Origin: Isoetes taiwanensis | Lineage: Eukaryota > Streptophyta > Lycopodiopsida > Isoetales > Isoetaceae | Reading direction: 5' to 3' | Assembly (NCBI GenBank): GCA_021234155.1 | Contig: JAJEKV010000039.1 | Coordinates: 1,738,001-1,802,000 of the forward strand | DNA length: 64,000 nt | Position numbers and translations under genes: made by a program | Notes under the pieces: generated by a model | Database searches by the model: none | What the model saw: only the letters and a program-made list of their open reading frames with translations | Told to the model about the DNA's origin: nothing | Shown here: in pieces, positions 56,922-64,000 of the stretch | Position numbering within the stretch: position 1 is the stretch's first letter | Layout of the letters: every line of letters begins with the position of its first letter

Positions 56922-57518
56922 CTAACCCCTTCCCCTTCCCTTTTCCCTTCCCCTGCGAGGGGTAACCCACGCAGCTGGGTTAGGAAACCAGAGCTCACGC
57001 ATATCCCAGCCCAATTCTTCCCACCATATGGGATACCTAGTCATTAGAAAAAGTAATTCCACATGATGATACTCACGGAAAAAGAGCGGACCCAACTCCA
57101 CAAAGTTGTTGTACTCGTTGTAGTACGCCCTAATAAGGCCATACATCTGTCCCTTACAAATTTCATGAATGAACTCTGATATGTATTGATCCAGAGAGTG
57201 TGCTAAATGACCAGCACGAAGAAGAGGCCTCAACTGTTGTAGCATCTCGTCCAGATAAGGAGGGGGTTCAAGAATTCCCCTCATTGCAAGTCTCCTATAA
57301 CATTCAGATGGATTAATTTCCATCAGTGGCTCATGACCACAATCAAATCGCTCCAGAATGAAGTTGATCAACTCCATTGCAAGCTCCTTGGTGGGACTGT
57401 GGTGCAACCTCCACTCCAAGAAATGGTCAAATAGCTCATCAGATTCAGGCCGCGCAGAATGTCTGGGACATGCTTGCAGGCCTTCTGGAGTAGCCCAGGG
57501 AGGATTGGGTCCAATCAT
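56922..57518 (-). CDS. Unknown 198-residue protein, paralogue A
   Basis: Starts at ATG 57518 (MIGPNPPWATPEGLQACP); the codon reading Met at 57524 is TTG. The frame is intact to 56922. Segments LFDHFLEWRLHH, ELAMELINFILERF, LDEMLQQLRPLLRAG and FVELGPLFFREYHHVELLFL suggest an all-helical protein. It ends in a basic RRGREKGRGRG tail. It is clearly related to the broken frame at 61281-61843: both begin with a WA(T/D)PE motif, contain ELAxxLINFI, LEPP, HSLDxY(I/V) and end W(D)MRELW or WDTRDLW. No known family is recognised. A purine-rich minisatellite (57525-57800) lies directly upstream. Confidence 0.65.
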   Translation of the reverse strand: MIGPNPPWATPEGLQACPRHSARPESDELFDHFLEWRLHHSPTKELAMELINFILERFDCGHEPLMEINPSECYRRLAMRGILEPPPYLDEMLQQLRPLLRAGHLAHSLDQYISEFIHEICKGQMYGLIRAYYNEYNNFVELGPLFFREYHHVELLFLMTRYPIWWEELGWDMRELWFPNPAAWVTPRRGREKGRGRG

Positions 57519-57524
57519 TTGCAA

Positions 57525-57800
57525 AGAGCACGAAGATCAAGTAGCAAAGAACAAGGAGCACGAAGATCAAGTAGCAAGGAGCACGAAGATCAAGTAGCAA
57601 AGAACAAGGATCAAGATCAAGTAGCAAGAAGCAAGGATCAAGGAAGATCAAAGAGCAAGAAGATCAAGGAACAAGGAAGATCATGGAGCAAGGAAGCAAG
57701 AAACAAGATCAAGAAACAAGATCAAGTAGCAAGATCAAGAGCAAGGAACAAGATGAAGTAGCAGAGAACAAGGATCAAGATCAAATAGCAAGGAACAAGG
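57525..57800 (-). repeat. Minisatellite upstream of paralogue A
   Basis: Irregular tandem copies of AAGATCAAGTAGCAAGGAGCA-type units on the + strand, pyrimidine-rich on the gene strand. They begin right at the start codon side. They probably form the 5' leader or promoter-proximal DNA of the gene. Confidence 0.8.
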
Positions 57801-58356
57801 AAGACCAAAGACCAAGACGTGAAAGCAAGGTGAAAACGTGGAACAAAGGTGAGAAGTGAAAGCAAGGTGAAAGAATTTATAGCTACGAATCCAATAATGT
57901 TGAAGTATAATACTAATACTGTTGAAGTATAATACCAAGAATGTTGAAGAATCTTTTATTATAAAATTATAGTGAATGTCTGTTGTGAATGTCGCCCTAA
58001 ATCGGACGGCTGAGATCATTCGTGGCTTAGATCAGACGGTTTCTGTGATTTCTAACCCTAAAAATCCTTTTTCCCTATCGTGTTTCCAAGACCATGGCTA
58101 CCATCGAGCTTCCTCCCATCAATTCCGGTTAGGTAGAGGCGCCGAATCGTGTTTTCCAAGACCATGCCTTGCATGCCTTGCGGTAGACATGGCAAGCAAA
58201 ACTTGATTACCTATTCTTTCGGTGGACACTGGAGTTCGGCTATGTAGGCAAGGCAATCTGAAAGCAATTTGAGCGGACTATGGCGTAATCGAGGATTCTC
58301 GGCAGAAATCCAGGCGACTTTCTAAAATCATTCAGTTCTTAAGTCCAAGAGCATGT
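57801..58356. other. No supportable gene
   Basis: AT-rich then GC-balanced sequence with short frames only. Confidence 0.45.
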
Positions 58357-60231
58357 TTGTTCCGCAAAGCTTGTGCCATAGATGTATTGGTAGCCGGAAG
58401 CAAATCGTGGTGGGCGGGGAAGGAATTTCAGAAGATCCTCAAACTCTTTGAACCCAAAGATGGATGCTCTGAAAGTGACGCCCACCTTCTTTATCTCATT
58501 TTGTTCTTCATGTCTGCCATTGTGAAATTGGTGAGCTGTGGGTGAAAGGGATGTGAGTCATGGGAATCGTGGTATGCCTTAGTATGCCTTGCAACTTTAA
58601 AAGCCTCTGCATTTCCAGTGTAAAAAATGCAAAGCCATGGCTACTCCGATCTGGAACAGAAAGAGAAGCTAGACCTTTGAGAAGATGATCTGCTTAAACA
58701 AGCTTGGCTGCTATAGCTTGCCTTCGCTACAAATTTGACCCCCAGCCGTAGCAGCTAAGAACCTTGCTCTACCATAGCCGCCCTCTTGATGCAGACCCGG
58801 TCGCCTTTCGTCTTTCCTTCGCACAAATGCAAGAGTTAGTGGTTAAAATAAGCAACTTGGTGAGTTTGTTGTGGCATGTCTAATGAAGAAATTATTTCAT
58901 TTCTTCTTTGGAGGCTCAAAAAAGGCGTGAGAAGAGAGCTACAGGTATGGTAGTTTTCATTTTGCTTCATTCATGCTTGAGTCTTTAATGTTATAACATC
59001 CAAATGCAGATCCCTACATTTCTTACATCTAGAATAAGCGATCCATGGATGCCCTGTCTATATTAGTGAAGTTCCAAGAGATGCTAAAATCAATACAAAT
59101 CAGGCCTTATTACTGCTGATACCTACATTGCTGGTAAGTCAGAAGAGTAAACGTTTACAAATTTATATTGTAATGTTAACATTCCTGTTTAATAGAGCCT
59201 TTAAAGTCTTTTATTCCATGTCAAGGCTACGCAGATTACTGAAAAGCTTTCCAGAGCCAATATTGTGTTCATGTTTAGATTTATACCAGATTCTACTGCA
59301 AGCAAGATTTACAGGTTTGTGGTCCATAGCCCTGCTTTAGCCCTTCCTGAGATTAAGAGATACAGCGTGTCTTTTTATATTTAGAGAAAGCACTGATATT
59401 GGTGAACATTTAACTCCTAATGGGCAAGTAGGTGTTGCTTTTTCATCTGAGGCTCATATATCAGGTCAAAATCAGCATTGTTTCAACTATGCACGTACCA
59501 TTGGCATAATAGGAGGCATCAGGTTAGGTCTCTTTTATTTGCTCAGCGTAAACCTGGAAAGTATAACTCTATATATCTGCTATTTGTTCTAAGAAGCTTG
59601 GTCTGGACAGATCAAGTATGCATCATTGTTCGTGATGAGTGGAATCAACGATTGGACACAAACTTAGATAATCTGGAAGTTACAATAAGCTTAATAAAGC
59701 TTAACTTTTGTTTCCTGCCAATCCAGGTTGAAGGAGTCATTCGACGTTGGAGGCTTTTGGAAATAACAATGCCTGATTTATTATGGGAAGATTCTGTTGA
59801 CCAGGGAATTGATATATTGAATGTTACAATTCTTTGCAGCCAAGGCAATAACAATTGGTCATTGCTTTAATGCAGACTTCTCTATTCGTTGAGCAGAATA
59901 TTAATGTTGATGTATGCACATAATGTTAACTACAAATCATTATCTGCTTCGGCAATTAAAAGCTGGACAGGGGCAAATAATTGCAGCTCAAATTTTGTCT
60001 TGCCTTACAGTTTCATCATCTTGCCTTTTATACAACTGTATTCAAATATTGATTGAGCCCAGACACCTTTCAAACCGAGAGTTTACGATGCAATTTTTAA
60101 GACACTTGCAGAATTACAAGCAACATGCTATTGATAAAGGTCCTAACCGTAGTGCTGCAATGTTAACAACATGCAAGTCTACTATGGACCAGAAGGCCAT
60201 AGTAATAGCAACACAAAATGAAAAAAGGTAG
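58357..60231 (+). pseudogene. Exon-like blocks of an unidentified host gene
   Basis: Two blocks join in phase: about 59220-59314 (TQITEKLSRANIVFMFRFIP) ending ACAG|GTTTGT, and 59385-59522 (ESTDIGEHLTPNGQVGVAFS, then NYARTIGIIGG) ending ATCAG|GTTAGG. Further block candidates are 58357-58545 (KSWWAGKEFQKILKLF), near 59040-59130, and 59730-59868 (RRWRLLEITMPDLLWEDSVD), the last ending in a stop. I do not recognise the protein. The AT-rich introns and splice signals look like a plant host gene, unlike the neighbouring palindrome-linked genes. Whether it works cannot be judged. Confidence 0.4.
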
Positions 60232-60930
60232 ACATGTCAAAGAAGAAAATTCATGGCCGTACAACACAAAATGAAAAAGGTAGACATGCCAAAGAATAAA
60301 AGCCATACAACACAAAATGCAAAAGGTAGATATGCCAAAGAAATGCCAAAAATAAAAGCCATAATGAAGTTGAGAGAGGGAAGAGAGAGAGAGTGGGAGA
60401 AAGGATTTCTAAATTCTTACTAAGGCCCACAAGAGCAAAGTTTCGAAATTTGACATCCCATTAAAAGAACACTCAACCATTGAGATCCGAGACATGATAA
60501 AAGAGATAACTAAAAGAACAATCAACCATTGAGGTCGAGAAGGAATTAAAATTGCCCAAAGGCTGCGTGACAAACATCCTCAAATAGCAAAATACAGAGG
60601 CGGTGGAGGAATCGAACCTCTTGACACCCCACACACTCCACATAACAAAAATCGAAAAATATGCAAAGATACAACACAAAACAATTTTGATAGATGAGAA
60701 CCTGGAGAGATACAATGCAAAACTGATAAGAATCGCATTAAACTCTTGAAACCTTCTAGAGCATAAGCATAAACAATTTTGTCAAGCAACTCTAAGCCTA
60801 AACAACATCATTTGCACGTTCTTAACTTATGCCCAGCAACGCTGGGCACCGTTACTAGTAATACCAATAATGCTAAAGTATTATACCATTCGGTGGTGGC
60901 GAAGTAGACCCTTCAATAATTTGTAACTGA
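60232..60930. other. No supportable gene
   Basis: Imperfect repeats of ACACAAAATGAAAAAGGTAGA and GCCAAAGAA near 60210-60360. Otherwise nothing. Confidence 0.5.
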
Positions 60931-60935
60931 GTGGA

Positions 60936-61075
60936 TTTCGCACCGTGTCTATAGTGCAAAAATGGGCCTGTAACTAAACGGGATCTACGTATTTCGCACC
61001 GTAGCCACGGTGCGAAATAGGCCCTTCAATAATTTGTAACTGAAGCAATTTCGCACCGTGGCTACGGTGCCGAAT
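60936..61075. repeat. Palindrome cluster 4
   Basis: Three copies at 60936, 60991 and 61048 (55 and 57 bases apart), the spacers sharing GTAACT and GGCC(C/T)(T/G). They lie about 200 bases beyond the 3' end of paralogue B on the minus strand. Confidence 0.9.
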
Positions 61076-61280
61076 ATGACCACAAATAGAACAATCACAT
61101 GAAAAAATACAAGGAAAATGGTAGAAGATATCATTCAATTACACTAAAAGTGTAATATTGCCAAGATAATACATGATAAGATAAGGATGTTACTTAATTA
61201 CACGAAAATCACTTGCTTATATACTTAATTTCTATGAAAATCTTTATACCAGTTTATACACATATTCCAATGGAGTATCT

Positions 61281-61843
61281 TTACCTGTGATATGTACCTA
61301 TTATGTGCTGTGTGCTATGTAGCCATAGGTCACGTGTATCCCAAGGAATTGTATCCCACTCGGGGAATTTAGACAGTAACCACAGGATGTTGAAGTCAAG
61401 GGAACGGAATAGGAGCTTACCAATATCCACAAAAGATTTGTAATGGAAGTTGTAAAGTTCAATGAGGATATAAATCCTATTCTTTTCACTAGTAGGAATG
61501 ACCAGAGGTACATAGTGATCCAGAGAGTAGGCCATGAAACCATGGAAAAGCATGTCCTTCAACTGTTCTAGCCTATCTTCTAAATCTGAGGGGGGGTTCA
61601 AGAAGCCCCAAAGCACTTAGAGTGAACCTTGCATGACTCCAACTGATCTCCTGCAGTGGAGGGAGATGATGAGTATAGCGATCGATAATGAAGTTGATCA
61701 GCTGCCTTGCAAGCTCTGTGTTGGACCGTGACGCCATCGATGCTCCCAAAAGTTGCTAAAAAATTCATCAAAAGTGCACGTATTTCTGCCGCATGCAGGT
61801 ATTCCGGATCAGCCCAGCGAGGATGTTCTTGCAAAGTTACCAT
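61281..61843 (-). pseudogene. Paralogue B of the 56.9-57.5 kb gene, frameshifted
   Basis: ATG at 61843 (MVTLQEHPRWADPEYLHAAE), equivalent to the start of paralogue A, and preceded by the same TTGCAA element. Similarity continues across frames: DEFFSNFWEHRWRHGP, then ELARQLINFIIDRY, LGLLEPP, then RLEQLKDMLFHGFMAYSLDH, YNFHYKSFVDIGKLLFRSLD and WDTIPWDTRDLW, ending at 61281. At least three one-base shifts (one in a C run near 61592) disrupt it. It therefore probably makes no protein, unless the indels are sequence errors. It lacks the Arg/Gly-rich tail of A. Confidence 0.7.
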
Positions 61844-61879
61844 TTGCAAGAAATTAATGGAGAAGACAAGAAACAACTA

Positions 61880-61995
61880 GTGGAGCAGACAGGGAGGCAA
61901 GGAGCATGCAAGAAAGGAGCAGACAGGGAGGCAAGGAGCAACAAGAGGCGGACAGGGAGGCAAGGAGCAAACAAGAAGTAGACAAGAGGGAAAGA
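61880..61995 (-). repeat. Minisatellite upstream of paralogue B
   Basis: About four copies of GGAGCAGACAGGGAGGCAA-like units. It differs in sequence from the 57525-57800 array but has the same position (just 5' of the start codon) and the same purine-rich strand, as if both genes need or tolerate this kind of leader. Confidence 0.75.
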
Positions 61996-62189
61996 GGCAA
62001 AGACAATGAAGGCATAGATGCCTATTTAAAGAGAAACCAGGTATATATGCTATATACGTACATTATATTTACATGTGTATTTTGTACATTATGCTCGTAT
62101 ATATAACCAATAATGCTGCTACAGTGCATGTCAATAATTTTGTTCGACATAAGTACAGCTCCATTCAATGCAGAAGGCATCCATTTGCT

Positions 62190-62474
62190 ATGTCTCGGCC
62201 TGGTTATTCTTATTACAGGGGGTCTACCTTGCCTCCTCGTCCCAAAGATATAGACTCCATTACTTGCACTATGAAATATAATGATCTTTATAGATGTTCT
62301 CAGAGGGGTATCCCCCTTGATCCCTGGCTGGAAGGAGTAGAAGAGGGTCGAAATCGTTCTTCCAACGGGTTTTATCGTGTTGTTATCCACCTTCATCGGG
62401 TTCCAGAGCATCGCGTCTATGAGATTAATCGCATCACTCAACTACCTGCTCATGATGATCCCGATTGCGAATGA
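62190..62474 (+). CDS. Small basic protein, unknown
   Basis: 94 residues from ATG 62190 (MSRPGYSYYRGSTLPPRPKD) to TGA 62472-62474. It contains three Cys/Tyr-rich turns (ITCTMKYNDLYRCSQRG), then RNRSSNGFYRVVIHLHRV and EHRVYEINRITQLP, which look like a small beta-strand domain. The upstream in-frame part (62073-62189) lacks such character, so I prefer this start. No family is recognised. Palindrome cluster 5 begins about 200 bases after the stop. Confidence 0.5.
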   Translation: MSRPGYSYYRGSTLPPRPKDIDSITCTMKYNDLYRCSQRGIPLDPWLEGVEEGRNRSSNGFYRVVIHLHRVPEHRVYEINRITQLPAHDDPDCE

Positions 62475-62674
62475 ACTTCTGCATTTATGTATGCTATGCC
62501 TCTTATATGAGTTCTAAATTCTGTTACTAGAATATTTCAGACATTCGCTAGTTATAAGTATGTAACCATAAGTGATAGATACATGTGATCCATCTATTTA
62601 CCGCACATTTTCAATTTGGAAAGCTCTTGGCTATTTTCCTTACATGTGGATTCTAAATTCAGATAAACATTCTC

Positions 62675-62960
62675 TTCGCAGTGTGTGTAGTCACGGTGCG
62701 AAATTGCACCCTCCAAAAATGTTGGAACTGCTATTTTCGCACCGTGGCGACGGTGCGAAATAGACCTTCCCACAGAATGTGGAATAGTCATTTTCGCACC
62801 GTGGCGACGGTGCGAAAAAGACCTTCCCACAGAATGTGGAATAGTCATTTTCGCACCGTATGGAATAACTAATTCCCAACTTCATTCGCACCGTGGCCAC
62901 GGTGCGAATACTTGTCATTCATCAATTGAATATCAACTAAGTTCGCACCGTGCCCACGCT
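62675..62960. repeat. Palindrome cluster 5
   Basis: Six copies (near 62678, 62734, 62790, 62848, 62884 and 62941), 56-58 bases apart in the first four. The spacer CCTTCCCACAGAATGTGGAA is itself partly palindromic and repeats. The cluster lies between the convergent genes at 62190-62474 (+) and 63093-64000 (minus). Confidence 0.9.
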
Positions 62961-63092
62961 GCCAACCTAACATATTCGAAACATTATAGTTGCACATCAT
63001 GGTCAATAGTTATACATTAATATGAATTTGTTCATACAATTGAAACCCAGTATATCTTCTTCTAATGCGATCCTTGTGGATCGCCACGCTTT

Positions 63093-64000
63093 TTAACTTG
63101 TCTGGCTGACTAGAGCTACACCATATCTGTTTCTTTTTTTCCGCTCAACTTTTCTCCTCAATATTCTAGCCAACGTCGTGTCTTGTTTAGCTTTATCTTT
63201 TTTCTCTAGCTTGCAGATAATCCTCCTATAGAACCATTGGCACATCTGTTGCAATGAGTTACCACACGAACCTCGATGTTGTGTGAACCTGAAAAAAGCA
63301 TTCTTGGCTTGCTTATGTGACTTCTCCATTCCCTGTGTATTCCATATTCCCAAGCTCCCGTACTCTTTGGCAAACCACAAGCCATGGGCGTGAAGTATAT
63401 GAATGTAATGTGTGATATTGCATTCTCCCCATGCTTGTATAAACAACTTCGTGAATTCAGTTACTGCTACTTTGAATTCATCTAACTTTCCACCCACCAT
63501 TTTTTTCTTCTCGCCATCAAAGTTACCGGGATCGCTTTGATTCTCGCCACGCTTTAATTTTCTTTAGTTTTGCCCTCCCACGTGAAGTACGGTCATCTTC
63601 TGCTACCAGCAAGTCCTTATACCCCTCCCACTTTCCAGTTGGCAATGATCCATTCTTACGTAATTTAGTACAAGGCAAAAATCTTTTCGCTTTCACCCCA
63701 CCCATGGATGGTTTACAAGGAACCTTGCCTCCCTTCTTAGGATCTTGCAAGATTTTATAGTCACCACCATGAAGACCAAGATCAGAAAGCACGTTCTCAA
63801 CATCTTTCATACACTTTTCTCTGGCTGATTGTGGAGACTTATTCCAAGCAAAAAGAATGCTCATGTACATCATCTTATCCACTATTCTTAGAAAGGCATG
63901 GAGAGTGCAGATATGTACTCTCTTCACAGGAATTGCAAGTACGGGGATCAAAGTTTCGTCCTCCTTCTCACGCGTTGGTTCAGCATCCTGGTCACATTCG
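63093..64000 (-). pseudogene. Transposase-like protein, C-terminal part; continues past the window
   Basis: Minus strand. The frame is open from the window end (64000) to 63523, then shifts by one base near 63525-63540 and continues to 63093. The first part reads IPVKRVHICTLHAFLRIVDK and has a basic stretch with LPTGKWEGYKDLL. The second reads HILHAHGLWFAKEYGSLGIW, then QGMEKSHKQAKNAFFRFTQH and a highly basic end (RRKVERKKRNR). A VHxCTLHxxxR segment followed by an acidic GMEKxHK segment is the way the last parts of some eukaryotic DDE-type transposases look. The family is not recognised, so this is inference. It may be the transposase of the element that contains the 50-64 kb block. Confidence 0.45.

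Noticed and set aside
60605-60660. tRNA gene on the minus strand (GGTTCGATTCC)
   Set aside because: Only the B-box-like part is present; no A box, anticodon arm or matching acceptor stem.
54950-62960. CRISPR-like arrays (palindromic repeats, ~30-bp spacers)
   Set aside because: The genome is a plant nuclear one, spacers within a cluster are similar to each other, there are only 3-6 units, and no cas genes are present. They are tandem duplications of a palindrome unit.
50402-64000. Endogenous giant virus segment (hairpins at 3' ends, histone-like gene)
   Set aside because: No capsid, polymerase, packaging ATPase or late transcription factor is seen, a gene has a clean spliceosomal intron, and a transposase-like frame and a hAT end are present. 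A mobile element is the simpler reading, though flanking sequence could change this.
63093-64000. Naming the 63-kb transposase family (KDZ, P, CACTA)
   Set aside because: Motifs resemble the end of a DDE transposase, but I could not match any named family with confidence.

Overview
The window looks like nuclear DNA of a land plant with a repeat-rich genome. Evidence for a plant: a telobox promoter, a spliced TAD3-type tRNA deaminase gene, a plant L1 LINE with a DUF4283-like ORF1, Ty1/copia and Ty3/gypsy remnants, hAT elements, and a domain that I associate with plant CACTA elements. The second LINE type and an HUH (Rep-like) element make a non-seed plant such as a fern or lycophyte my guess; this is inference. 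Many reading frames are broken by single-base shifts, which can be decay or uncorrected long-read error.

Layout. 0-8.3 kb: poly(A) tail of a retroelement, then a decayed L1 LINE (1634-8250). 8.3-15.9 kb: mostly intergenic, with one exon-like block, an (ATTCT)n microsatellite, a B3-like remnant, a Ty3/gypsy RT fragment, a minus-strand LINE tail and a perfect 79-nt palindrome. 15.9-18.5 kb: an HUH/YxxK Rep-like protein and a companion reading frame, resembling a Replitron-like transposon. 19.5-21.2 kb: two small host genes diverging from a telobox promoter. 22.3-35.1 kb: a decayed TAD3 gene, one intron of which holds a complete 10,663-bp hAT element (23762-34424) with 13-bp terminal inverted repeats and a perfect 8-bp target duplication. 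35.1-49.5 kb: LTRs, a nearly intact LINE (39175-42306), a copia remnant and degenerate satellite-like DNA. 49.5-64 kb: a second end of the same hAT family, then a block of unusual genes that runs off the window.

The most interesting parts. (1) The hAT element carries cargo: a protein kinase-like gene, a coiled-coil/RING-like gene, and a 1.9-kb array of nine long imperfect hairpins resembling MIRNA foldbacks, besides its own BED/DUF659/dimerization transposase on the minus strand. One hairpin has arms homologous to a B3-like gene remnant 17 kb away in this window. (2) The 50-64 kb block has genes of unknown function, including a DUF8039-like domain joined to a divergent histone H3 fold, and a pair of paralogous minus-strand genes. 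The 3' sides of its genes are marked by clusters of a GC-rich palindrome (half-site TTTCGCACCGTGG) repeated every ~57 bp. The palindromes in both blocks begin TTTCGC and end GCGAAA, which may link the two systems.
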